DNA of 64,000 bases, taken from the NCBI GenBank assembly GCA_024336345.1, contig JANFOG010000020.1, positions 248,001 to 312,000 of the forward strand, written 5' to 3'. The notes under the pieces are model-generated. The model ran no database searches. It worked only from the letters and a program-made list of their open reading frames with translations, and had not been told where the DNA came from. Position 1 is the stretch's first letter; every line of letters begins with the position of its first letter. The translations under genes were made by a program, and so were the position numbers. This stretch comes from Mariannaea sp. PMI_226 (taxonomy: Eukaryota > Ascomycota > Sordariomycetes > Hypocreales > Nectriaceae). Positions 31,875 to 41,999 of this stretch are shown here, one piece after another.

Positions 31875-32220
31875 TCAAAAAGCTTTCAGCACATCGTGAA
31901 TGTCAACGACAGCTTGGTTGTCGTTACTGAGATGTATAGAATTGGTAAACGTTCCTCGGTCGGCGGTGTAGGTCACGCCGTCTTGAAGACCGAGGGCTTG
32001 CACACGAGCTATGACTCGCTCTTGACGGATTTTGTCAAGCCTTTCCGCGAAATACCGGCTCACACTCTGCAAAATTCCGCCTCGCTCATCGTTCAGCACA
32101 TCAATAAGCTAGCTTCTAGCTAAGGCTTCCGCAGACTCAATTCGGGAACTCACAGTCGAAGCTAGGGAAGCCCGGATCGTTTCGTCATCGTCTGTTCGGC
32201 GATCTTCAAGTGGGGAATAC
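31875..32220 (-). pseudogene. Dynamin-type GTPase C-terminal relic
   Basis: Minus-strand text reads LIDVLNDERGGILQSVSRYF, AERLDKIRQERVIARVQALG, LQDG, then NQAVVDIHDVLKAF. This resembles the stalk/GED region of fungal dynamin-like GTPases, where (Q)xVxDIHDxLKAYY is conserved. A stop codon interrupts it just before LIDVLNDE, and the match ends at 31875 before the final helix. The G domain is absent. Confidence 0.5.
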
Positions 32221-32279
32221 CCGGTAATGACCAGGAGTGTCTTGCAATATATTGTTTTATGGTCATATTATTAACAACT

Positions 32280-32485
32280 CTGCCAGTCGTCCTGATGCAA
32301 ACTAATCAGGAACATAAGCTGCAACACATACAGTATTCTTCCCCCACTACCTCATTATTCCCGACGTTCTTCGACCATCACCCCGTGTCACAAATTGCGG
32401 ACGCTGCTTCAACCGCCGTAGATAGGACACTGAACACTTGAAGAACAGGCTTCAAGCCAGTTTGCTAGCAATACTACTAACCACG
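32280..32485 (+). repeat. Dispersed repeat R3, copy A
   Basis: About 200 bp sharing long runs with 48690-48880 (CAAACTAATCAGGA, CGCCGTAGATAGGACACTGA, CTTCAAGC.AGTTTGCTA, ACCACGGG). Overall identity is roughly 75-80 percent by eye. Both copies carry a similar short frame (AVDRTL(S/N)T), but no protein is recognised. Confidence 0.6.
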
Positions 32486-32504
32486 GGGATCCGCAGAAAA
32501 AGGC

Positions 32505-32690
32505 TGAGGAGAAAAGGAGACACAAGCAAGGGGCAGCCATAATACGGGCTTGAGGAGACGAGTGCAAAATTGGGTAAAGTATGACAAGGTATAGTATGGG
32601 CTTGAGGAAATGTGGGCACAATTTGGGTAATGTGTGACACATGGGCTTGAGGAGAAAAAGGACACAATTTGAGAAATGTATGAATGGATC
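32505..32690. repeat. Degenerate tandem repeat with GGGCTTGAGG units
   Basis: Units beginning GGGCTTGAGGA at 32546, 32598 and 32643 (spacings 52 and 45 bp), with a weaker first unit at about 32505. Each unit continues into a CACAATTTGGGTAA-type stretch. It shows up as three overlapping low-complexity frames on the minus strand, which I do not treat as genes. Confidence 0.55.
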
Positions 32691-32989
32691 AGCAATTAGT
32701 ACCCTTTTGGCAATATGCCAACGGGCGTAATACATTGTAATTATGTTTGTATCTCCTCGAGATCCACAGTCCGTATATGGGCCAACAGAAACAGAATGCC
32801 AACCTTACGCGACAAAAAGAATAGACTACAAATGCAACAGCAGCCTGCTTGCAAGCTCAATTCCTACCAAGATAGCCAGATCCCTTAGTGACTGCACAGT
32901 TCGAATACGACGATCGAAACGATGAGGGGTTCTAATTGAAAAGCTAATACTATATCACGTAGCTTTTAGCTTAGCTACTGAGTTGAATG

Positions 32990-33120
32990 CAGGCTTGCAA
33001 ACAAATAAATCGTTTCTAAATATATTCAAATCAAATTGGGATTTTCCCGAACCAAATTAAATCAAATGGGTAGAAAATTTACTTGAATCAACTCAAATCA
33101 AAGCATTTGATTTATTTGGA
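32990..33120 (+). repeat. hAT left-end fragment
   Basis: Begins CAGGCTTGCAAACAAATAAA and matches 19185-19318 closely. It stops at about 33120 in a TATG microsatellite. No right end is nearby. Confidence 0.75.
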
Positions 33121-33509
33121 TATGTATATATGTATGTATGCGTATTTTTCCGGGGCCGGAGGCCCTTAAGATTCCCTATTGGGATAAAGGAAGTGTTGAG
33201 TTAGAAAGTCTATTTGACATTGAAACGCTTTAAGAAAGAAGAGTACTATCCAGCATATTTACAGCTCTAAGGCGCACTAATTCGAGCCTGTTACCCGTCA
33301 GCGAGACGGCCAGGCCTGGCGTTTATATCGAACGCCGCTAAGTGTGTAGTCCCAATTGGGGCAGTATATGTGTTTAGAGGAAGGCTGTCCAGAGATGGAA
33401 AGGAGTGATTGCAGACCACGGAGCCTACTACAAAAGTAGAAGAGGGAATAAATGAAGGAGTAAGAGAGGGGGAAGAAGGGGACGCAAGTGAGTGTTCACT
33501 CGCACTCGC

Positions 33510-34080
33510 TTATCGTCGAGGGCATATTTTCGATAAGAAAGCGCTTTTCCTTGCTAGTTCGATAAATTTATCAAAATCTTCACCTAAAGCAAGGCTGATT
33601 GCTGTTTCTAGAGAAGGACCCGACCTCATCCGATGGCGCCGTGATACCTTCCTGCAGTAGAAGATGTAATCTGGTGACTTGCGCCTGCCGCATGGACAGG
33701 TCAGATGTGCATTGTCATGATGAGGCCACTCATGGTATGCGGCAAAGTCCCTGTGCAGGGTCCTTGCTGCGAGTAGATGACGAAGAGTTGCCCGCGGGAG
33801 CGAAAGCTCTGGTGGGCAGCGCATAGTCGCCTCGAGACTGAATTTTTGGTACTGTTTCGGTTCGGAGGTTGTCCACCACGCTCCGAAGGTTTCTTTCGGC
33901 TTCTATTTCGCAAGTCTTCTCAAGTGCGCTAGTGTCGGGCGAGTTCCCTCGGGCTCCGGCAGCGAGGACGCTGCTTTGGCTAACTTATAGGCCTCTTCGT
34001 TGCCAGGGATGGCTACTCCGTTTGTGGATGGCGAGCCGTCTGAGTACGAGTAGAGTGAGCGGATCGATTGACTGTATCCA
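33510..34080 (-). pseudogene. Tad-type LINE 3-prime end relic (RNase H and zinc knuckle)
   Basis: On the minus strand the text starts SYSDGSPSTNGVAIPGNEEA and continues YKLAKAASSLPEPEGTRPTL, with a stop after LRRLAK, then RATLRHLLAARTLHRDFAAY, LTCPCGRRKSPDYIFYC and FIELARKSAFLSKICPRR. This resembles the C-terminus of fungal Tad-clade non-LTR retrotransposons: RNase H motifs SDGS and GNEEADxLAK, then the C-terminal CCHC-like knuckle and the KICPR end. The RNase H core between SDGS and GNEEA is reduced to about eight residues, so it has an internal deletion as well as a stop. Confidence 0.65.
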
Positions 34081-34261
34081 TTCTAGGAAGATTTAGGTTC
34101 AAGCCTCCTTCGATGCGGCTTCAAGAGGGATTGCCTGCTCTTTAATAAACTGCGGCTGAAGCAGACGTGGCCATGGACACTGTTCGAGAAGTTAGTTGGT
34201 GCGCCGGAGACGAGTCCTGAAGCTGGCCTCCAGTTTCTGGTACTTGCGTTTGATGATGTCG

Positions 34262-34753
34262 TGGCTCAAAGAGATGCATTAGGTTATTATTGTCAATAAA
34301 GAAGCCTAGAGTACAGTATTCGCATAGTTAAATACAGTATTTTTATTCCCAAAATGTTCCTTCAATCCAGTTGTGATGGGCAGGTAGCGGGCTTGAAGCC
34401 TCGCGGGTGCCCCACGCGGCCTTTCACTGCGTTCAACGCGTCGTCCTATTTCGGCCGATAATCCGTTAGGCTCAAAAAAAAGAAGCTTAGCTAAGTTTCT
34501 GTCTCTGCGCTATACCTAATTGAATTAATCGTGAGCCAAGACTTTCCTCATGTCAGCAAGCAACTTGTCAAATTTCAATCAATCAAATACTCCAAACCAT
34601 GATAACTTATTCCACAGGATAGACAAGATTATAAACTACATTCATCTTATTAAAGTTTTCTTGTTCTATTATATATATCATTTTTATTCTGCTCCGAAGA
34701 AATTTTGTACTCTGAACTCACGTGCGAACCCTAGCCCCCATATCCCAATATGA
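34262..34753 (+). repeat. Dispersed repeat R2, copy A
   Basis: About 490 bp matching 47994-48501 in the same orientation at roughly 80-85 percent by eye. Shared words include GGCTTGAAGCCTCGCGGGTG, CCAAACCATGATAACTTATT and TGTACTCTGAACTC. It has no convincing ORF. An LTR or 3-prime region of a retroelement is possible. Confidence 0.65.
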
Positions 34754-35027
34754 TAGTAAGTTTAGGTAGATTAAGATATAAGTTAAGCCCTTTTAGCTTC
34801 TAGATTATATTTAAATGTAGTTAGATGGTTATTGTCTATTGACTCTTCGGGTAGTAAAAATAATATTTATTATAATTAAAAAATAATAATAATTAAAAAT
34901 ATTAAAGATTTGAATTTTATTAAATAAAGAAAAGAGAAAGAGAAAGGATATAAATGAGCAAAATTATTATATTGAGCTAAAGTTTAATATTACTATTTAA
35001 AGGAGGTAGTAGAAAAAGCAATATAAG
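34754..35027. other. AT-rich tract
   Basis: Dominated by AATAATAATT/AAAATATTAAA-type sequence, especially 34850-34990. This could reflect RIP-like C-to-T mutation of old repeats, but I did not compute indices. Confidence 0.5.
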
Positions 35028-35160
35028 AGAGACGGGGCCTATTTCTCAATTGCGTTAAATGCGGAAAAGTAGGGAAATGGGGCCTATCGGTAGAGTGAAA
35101 TGAGCAGGGATAGAAGATAGGGGTATGATTTATAGAGAAGAGGAAATGGGCCCCGTCTCT
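35028..35160. mobile_element. 133-bp MITE-like element
   Basis: Ends are inverted: AGAGACGGGGCCTATTTC at the left and GAAATGGGCCCCGTCTCT at the right. A related fragment lies at 46147-46240 and a shorter one near 44058-44082. It is non-coding. Confidence 0.6.
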
Positions 35161-35239
35161 TTGGAGAATGCTTGAGTAGGCCACTCCTTAACTCTTTTCA
35201 AATTGATAACTAAGTACTCCCAACATATTCCATTGACTA

Positions 35240-37656
35240 TTATAGGAAAATTGGCCCGTTATCTGGTTGGAAAGCTGGCTCCCATAGGAGCGACAACCAA
35301 TCTTCAAATCCAGTTATTTGTGTTTCAATGTCTAAAGTAGTCCAGCCGAAATCTCGCCCAACCTCAATAACAGGAGCATTCGTTGATATTTGCACACGAG
35401 CGCGACTATCGACGGCTGGTATCGTGTCTTTGAAGCGTGTTATGTGGGCTTCAATCAGAGCAGCGTATCGAGGACCAAGGTGCATTTCATCGACAGTGAT
35501 ACCGCGCAAAGCCGTAACGGCTCGCGCGAGGATGTCCAGGGACCCATCGAGGTTGTAGTACCACGGGTCCAAGCTCAGCGCTTTGAGAAGGAACACGCAT
35601 GCTGTGACGGTGCGTAAAACGATGCGGACAGGGATGTATCGAATACATCCTCTGAGGTGAAGGTTTATTACAACCTGGAGGATGTTCAGGGCGCCATCGA
35701 CAACCTCCTCGATGGTTTCGTGGTCTTCTGACATTGTCAGTAATCTGTCCAATCTTTGCGTCGATCCAGTATGGGCACGGCGCATCACGAGAACATGGCT
35801 TGCGATGGCTCGCAGCCTCACGCTATTCAGCAGGATGCGTGTGTACTGATATTCAATTTCCGTGGTGACAGCATTAGTACCTAATGAATCTGTAATAAGC
35901 ATAAGTTAGCCTCGCATGTGGCCCTTAATTGTGAGAAGACTTAGGTGACAAAATAGACCTTCTATGCTTTTATAAGCTTGTCTCCATCGAGTCAATTGTT
36001 GCTTCAAGTAATCCGAGACACCCGAGCGATAATTATCGACCGTTACATGTTGCATATCCCGTTTGCTGGAGAGGAGAACATCCGATACTAAGCGCAAGAT
36101 GTGCGTCAGTTCAACCCATGCGTTCTCGTCTTTGTGATGGGACCCCCCTGAACTAGCGGAGTGTCGAATGGATGCTGTAACAGTATTGCTGAGGCTCGTT
36201 GTAGTGATTGGTTCGCAACCCAATCGTAATGAAAGCTGCTCAATAAAAATGTACAGGAGTTTGTGGAGACGCAAGCCCTCAGACTTGATGCCTGAGGCAT
36301 CCTCTTCTTGTCTTGGATCGAAACTCGATTTTCTAACACGGCGATGTACCAACCCTAGTGCGCAGCTTAACAGCATCCAAGACATGTCGTCTGAAACCTT
36401 GCCAGGCTGTGTCACACACGGGGAACTGGAACCTATGAAGCGCCCGCTGTGCTCGTTGACTACCGAAAAGTGCTTCCCTAAATTACTCAGAGGTCCCGAA
36501 CGCCCAGTAGTTGTTGATGTTGATGCTGAAAAATGCACTGCCCTCGGTTTCCATTCAACCATGAGCAAAAATGCCTGAAGATTGCCATGAGTACGGTCAT
36601 CATCACCATCAACGGAGACAAGTTCTTGACCGATGACAAGATCTTTGATCAGGACAGTGCAGTGATCCCAGAGCCTCTCATGGAGGACTGCTCCGCGCGA
36701 GACACCACCATTTCCGTCCCGGTTATGATATCGAGTAGATATCATGAGTATGGCACAGCATAGCAGTGGTTTATTGAGAGCCAAACCACGATGGGTGTCA
36801 TAGTCAGCCTCACTGGCAGGTAGTACCGGTGACAGTGGAGCCAGATTCAGGAAGAAACTGTTACGCAACAAGAGATTAGCTGCCTGTGATCTAAGGAGGT
36901 ATTTATAGCGCGAAGCGTACAAGTCTGTATAGGTTAAGGCTTCTAGAGCAGAGAGTAATCCCTGGCGTACAATGAGACACTGATTCCAAATGTCAAGCAG
37001 GGCATCCTTTTGCTGCCGCACATCAGGTTCTCCGGATAGTTGATGCGTCGAAGGGGCGTCGTCTGGACAGGGGACGGCTTGGAAAAGAACTTCAAGTGCA
37101 TCGTTTTCGGAAGAGACCTCAGTCAGCAATACAGAAGTTGAGAATGTTTCGGAGTCGGAGTTTTGGTGATTCTCTCCCATATGCCGTCGCTCTTCACTCG
37201 AGACTACCGACTCTGTCTCAGCCATGGCCGTCCCGTGGCGGGAAGCTGATGGACTGATCGCTGTTTCGTCGCCATTTGGTCTCAATGGACTTGGATCATG
37301 TTGCCTTGTGTCATGTTCATCGCGATGCCCCGATGTTTCAACTGGGTAAGGTTAGGCACTTCGACGAAGAAAGCCCTGAGGGACATACTCTCGGGTGCTG
37401 AGCGAGGCGATTTCGCCTTGCCGGTTTGTGCAGTATCAAATAAGCAAGGTCTTGATTCCCGTTTACACCGGGCACATGCGCCGAAGAGGTAGCCAGTTGC
37501 ATCCGGGATACACCTCAGCTTCTTTTGTCGACAGGCAATGCACGCCTTGTACGTTCGTTGATAACCGCGATTTCGCATGACGTGTGACGGTAACTTTCGA
37601 GTCGGATTGTGGTGGAATTGTAGATGGAGATCTGTCGGAAATAGGTAGCGGCTCAC
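35240..37656 (-). CDS. Zn2Cys6 transcription factor of the homogentisate cluster
   Basis: Exons on the minus strand: 37656-37389, 37341 to about 35941 (or 35959), and 35889-35240, giving about 770 residues. Intron 1 is 47 nt (GTATGT...CTAAC...CAG, phase 1) and restores the frame exactly. Intron 2 has two possible donors in the same phase. The binuclear zinc cluster is CIACRQKKLRC with CARCKRESRPC about eleven residues on, followed by a basic stretch. The middle (LLLRNSFFLNLAPLSPVLPA to LMVEWKPRA) is a helical regulatory region; the end is acidic (WTTLDIETQITGFEDWLSLL). It is divergent from the fumarylacetoacetase gene 1.6 kb away, so it is probably the pathway regulator, analogous to HmgR in Aspergillus fumigatus, though orthology is not established. 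A shorter start at ATG 37578 is possible. Confidence 0.75.
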
Positions 37657-39272
37657 GGGATCTCTCGGTTTTCAGCTGACCTTACCGGCATACTAGGGGA
37701 TGACTCGGGATCTACGGGGTGGGCTGCATTCCCCGCATTTCAATCGGAAGGCTGCTCACTTAAGGCTGAACCGTTGGATGACCCCAATTTATTGCAGATC
37801 AACGGAGTCACCAGGTTTTTCAAGGCACCCCCGCTCCCGCTCCGGATGGAGTGGAGTCAAAATCCGCTTCAGTGCCGGTTCTGTCTCGCGACGTGTAAAT
37901 TGTGGACGCCCCGCACACCGCGGGAAAATAGTAGCATTGCTCTCCAAGGAAAAAACCACAGCGTACGCACACTGGTCGAAAATGTCTGCAACTCTCACGT
38001 AGATGAAGGTGTCCACATGCCCCTAAACTGCTCGAAACTGTGTTCTAAGGCAGGCAATTCCGATAGTGACTCGGATAGCGAGCCGCGAAAGCAGAAGTAC
38101 GGCTACCAAATCAAGCGTGCAGCTCTTTCTTCCCCCGGGCTTGTCAGAGAACGAGAGTTTATCTACTAAATCTCAAGTTGCTTTCAGACGGGGCGCTCAT
38201 GATCATGCGCGGATCAAGAGATACATCGGCAAGTACTTCAAAGTCCTCGCAATGTTCCGCTGCCGCTACCTTAATTACCGAGTCCTCCTATGCCAACGAG
38301 CATACAGCACGGCCCGAGGTGTCGATGAAGTAGATTTAAATTCCATATCCAGATCTGGGGACCGCTTTGTCGACCCTGTCCTTCATCCACCCGAAAACTT
38401 TTTAATGACGAGAAATACCTTGCCACTCAAAAGTGCTGGGTCGAGGTTGGGGAGCAGCCTCGTGAAGGTGTAAGGAACTCCTGTGATCAAGAGGGATCAG
38501 GAGAACCCGAGAAATTATTTTCTAGATACACATCGCTAGTCCATAGTCGAAGTCTAACCTCAAAAGACGTCTCTAGTGACCTTTACTAGCACAGCATACA
38601 CACTCATTCTCAACTAGTCATCTTTTTATTTAATCCGGTCCTTCACCAACCCATGAAAATGGAAATGGACTGCTTCAGAGAGCTGATGTTGGTTTAGCGA
38701 AGAACAACTAGCGGAGGAGCCATATTGAAATAATTGTTCTTAAAAGAATTCATTCCTGGCTGAAGCAATTGCTGGCATGCGGTGCTCATGGGTTGTAAGA
38801 GCCTAGGTATACACCACGTTCAAGTTGTCTCGGGATGCGTAATCCCTTCTTGGCTAACCGCTGGATGCTTGATCTTGCTTCAAGATTTGTAAGTTATTTT
38901 TTAACCGTAATGAGTGAATAATGAGTGAATCTTCCGACCAACAAGTCCATGTTGGGCCACAGCAGCTTGGACATAAACGAGGGTGCCCAGCTCAGACCAG
39001 CTCGCTCCGGCTCATGGCTAAAGTTGCGAGCGCTCAAGTGAGATTTCTGGCGTTGGTTCTGGGCCGTGTAGGGGGTGTACGTAGAGCTAATGATTGAATC
39101 CGAATCGAAAAGCGGTATCCGATACCCACTTCCCGAGATTCGGGATTCTAGCGGCTCGGGATTAATCAGTTGATATCATGCAAAAGGACTATATGCTCCC
39201 CAATCCTTGACAAGTTTTCATCACATTGCCATCCCCAAACCCAAGCATTCACTCTCCTTGAACTCATTCACC
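37657..39272. other. Divergent intergenic region between regulator and fumarylacetoacetase
   Basis: A 1.6-kb region. An ORF at 37774-38169 has a CRFCLATC pair and an Asp/Ser run but no continuation or splice support, so I leave it out. The proximal 600 bp before 39273 is probably the fahA promoter. Confidence 0.4.
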
Positions 39273-40621
39273 ATGTCATCTTGGCTACCCATATCACCCA
39301 AGTCCCATTTCTCCCTTGCAAATATTCCCTTTGGAATCATTTCATCGGCCGAAAACACTGTCCCACGCCCTGGTGTAGCCATCGGCGACTACGTACTGGA
39401 TCTGAAAGCATTTGCGCAAGCAGGAGGCTTTTCTGCTTCAGTATCAATCCAGCCACATATTTCCGTCTTTTTATCCCCGTCTCTCAATGCCTTCGCTGCA
39501 CTTGGTCGTCCTTTTCATCGACTAGTGCGCGAGTATCTCCAGTCGGTTCTAGCAATCGATACAGAGCTTGCCCATGTTTTGAAAGAAAACACGATCCTCA
39601 GGCAATCGACAATCATCCTTCGTTCCGATGTCACAAACCACCTTCCTCTAGAGATCGGTGACTACACGGACTTTTACGCCGGGTTGAACCATGCGTATAA
39701 TGTTGGAGTCCTATTTCGAGGGCTTGAAAACGCACTACAGCCAAATTATAAACATCTGCCAGTTGCATACCATGGACGGTCGAGTAGTGTTGTCATCTCA
39801 GGCACTCCAATCCGACGACCATGGGGTCAAATTCTGCAATCCGGTGAAAAGTTTCCGACCCTGAAACCATGCGAGAAGCTAGACTTTGAACTGGAACTAG
39901 GCATGTTCATCTGTCAGGCGAACCCACTAGGCTCTCCTATCCCTGTGTCAAGGGCGGAGGATCATATCTTTGGTTATGTTCTTGTGAATGACTGGAGTGC
40001 CAGGGATATTCAAGCATGGGAATATGTGCCTCTCGGACCGTTTACATCGAAAAACCTGGGTACAAGCATCAGCCCCTGGGTGGTCTTGGCTGATGCCTTA
40101 GAACAGACCAAGCAACCAGGCATCAACAATGATGCTGTTCTACTGCCCTACTTGAAGGAAGAAAATAAAGCCAATGTCTTGAATATTGACTTAGAGATTG
40201 ATCTCACGAGTGAGTCAAACCGTCAAACCCACGTCATTCCTTCTTGCATGTTTTACTAATGACGTTGTCAGCAGCCAATGGGCAGGTGTCAACCATTGCG
40301 AAGACAAACACCAAAGAGCTTCTTTGGTCCTGGCCGCAAATGATCGCTCACCACACTATCACAGGTTGTCCTCTGCGAACTGGGGACCTATTCGGATCTG
40401 GGACAATCTCAGGAACATCCATAGGAACTGAGGGTAGCCTTCTAGAGCGAACCAAGGGTGGAAAGGAGTCCCTTGCTTTACAGAACGGACAGACTCGGTC
40501 TTTCCTGCAAGACGGCGACAGCATCACTATTCGAGGTTGGGCCCGTCAAGGGGATGTTTTAATTGGATTTGGAGAAGTATTCGGTAACATAGATAAACCT
40601 TTGAGCTTATCTCAGTCCTAA
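39273..40621 (+). CDS. fahA: Fumarylacetoacetase
   Basis: Hydrolyses 4-fumarylacetoacetate to fumarate and acetoacetate, the last step of homogentisate breakdown, in the cytosol. Exons 39273-40209 and 40272-40621 are joined by a 62-nt intron (GTGAGT...CTAATGAC...CAG; a second CAG three bases on is an alternative acceptor), giving 428 residues, the usual eukaryotic length. The N-terminal beta domain opens SWLPISPKSHFSLANIPFGI. The catalytic FAH domain has DYTDFYAGLNHAYNVG, KHLPVAYHGRSSSVV, LDFELELGMF (metal Glu pair), VLVNDWSARDIQAWEYVPLG (metal Asp), and after the intron IAHHTITGCPLRTGDLFGSG. All expected metal ligands are present. ATG 39273 is the one followed by the family N-terminus. Maleylacetoacetate isomerase is encoded convergently just downstream. 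Confidence 0.95.
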
Positions 40622-40804
40622 ATTCTGAATCATCATTCCTTCTTCATCTATCGTTACAAATGGTACTCTTTTATGTGAAAGGTAAAACGCCATCGAAGAT
40701 GAGAACTGTTAGAAATGGAAATCATGTATCAAAGAATAGGAAAGATTTAAGAACACTTATGACCCAAACTCTGGTGACGTTATTACATCCGTAATAGCAG
40801 GCAA

Positions 40805-41470
40805 TCAAGAGTACCGCAGCTCGTCCGGCGTATCTATCTGATTTCTCCAATGTGCATTAGTTACAGCAGAGTGCTTCTCGAGAGCGTCGACGACCCGTGC
40901 TATCGTTGGGAAATCGTACAACTCAACTCCGTACCTTTCAGCGTTCCAGATAGCCGGAATAAGGCAAATATCCGCCATGGTTATTTCATTACCGATCGAA
41001 TACCGCTCAGCCGAGGTTTGAATAATACTCTCATAAGCCAGTAAGCCCTTTCGCATCAGGTCCCGATTCCATTCCTCAACACTCCCTCCCAAGTCCCTTA
41101 CTCGTCGTAACACCCGCAGGTTTGTGACGGGTTGAACGTCAGAGCTGATGATGTTGACTAAAACACGAACCTTGGCGCGAGCTGCTGGGTCCGATGTAGG
41201 CGGAAGCAGTGGGTGCTGTGGGTGCAACTCGTCGAGATACTCCATGGCGGCAACGGACTGTCCAATCTTAATGCATCGGCCAAGCGTTTCGTGGCAAAGT
41301 AGGGGGACTGATGCCGAGGGATTAAGAGATGTGTGGGCTTCAGAATACTGTTCGTTTTTGAGTAGATTGACGGGGATGATGTGACAAGAAACGCCTTTCA
41401 AAGCCAAAACGATTCGAAGTCGAGCTGAGCACGACGAGCGAAAGTAACTATAAAGAGTGTATTCGGGCAT
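40805..41470 (-). CDS. maiA: Maleylacetoacetate isomerase (zeta-class GST)
   Basis: Isomerises 4-maleylacetoacetate to fumarylacetoacetate using glutathione. A 221-residue single exon from ATG 41470. The thioredoxin-like N-terminal domain carries YSYFRSSCSARLRIVLALKG; the SSCSARxRI motif supplies the catalytic Ser/Cys of zeta GSTs. Glutathione-site residues follow in NPSASVPLL and GQSVAAMEYLDE. The helical C-terminal domain has SIGNEITMADICLIPAIWNAERYGVEL, the usual ADxCLxPQ-type motif (A-D-I-C-L-I-P here). It is convergent with fahA (183 bp between stops) and divergent from the dioxygenase gene (530 bp), an arrangement that suits a shared promoter. Confidence 0.95.
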   Translation of the reverse strand: MPEYTLYSYFRSSCSARLRIVLALKGVSCHIIPVNLLKNEQYSEAHTSLNPSASVPLLCHETLGRCIKIGQSVAAMEYLDELHPQHPLLPPTSDPAARAKVRVLVNIISSDVQPVTNLRVLRRVRDLGGSVEEWNRDLMRKGLLAYESIIQTSAERYSIGNEITMADICLIPAIWNAERYGVELYDFPTIARVVDALEKHSAVTNAHWRNQIDTPDELRYS

Positions 41471-41999
41471 GGTGAGGACGTAGGTATGCGGCATGTTGTT
41501 TGAACATTTAATTTAGAATGTAGCTTTTGGTTTAGAAACCGTCCTTTGGATACTCGAGCCATCCTTTTTAGAACCTATCACTTACTGCGAAACGTGAATA
41601 AAGTGCCTGACTAGCTTGTGTTCGTGATTGTCACTGTATCTCGGATTTCCTCCTTCGGAAAGCTACGGGTTTTGAACAGTAACTAGCTGGTAACTAGGCT
41701 GGGGTAAGGCCCATATTTCTAGCATGCCGAAGTGCTTCATGGGATCCTACGGGAACTAGAGGGATCTCCGTGCGACTCATTGAGCTGTGGGGCGTTTTAC
41801 TACCCATACCCTTGTTGCTTTCCTGGTAGGGCGGAATGAAGTATTCTAGAGTGATCGTATACCATATCGCTCGATGGATATAAATACATTCATAATTTTT
41901 GTCTTCTGCATACAACAACTGCATTGCTTGGCAACTTTATCAGTACCGTTTGTACCTCAAATTGCTTGATCTCTTTCATTGCTGCTCCCAATCATTACC
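41471..41999. promoter_or_regulatory. Bidirectional promoter region maiA/hmgA with a TATA box
   Basis: A 529-bp divergent spacer. TATAAATA at 41879-41886 lies 114 bp before the hmgA ATG. No binding sites for the cluster regulator could be assigned by eye, though short CGG triplets are scattered through it. Confidence 0.5.

Noticed and set aside
32452..32735. Three overlapping minus-strand ORFs with SSPY repeats
   Set aside because: They arise from the tandem repeat at 32505-32690 read in three frames.
37774..38169. ORF with CRFCLATC, considered as a zinc-finger gene
   Set aside because: Only one Cys pair, no downstream partner, and the frame collapses without plausible introns.
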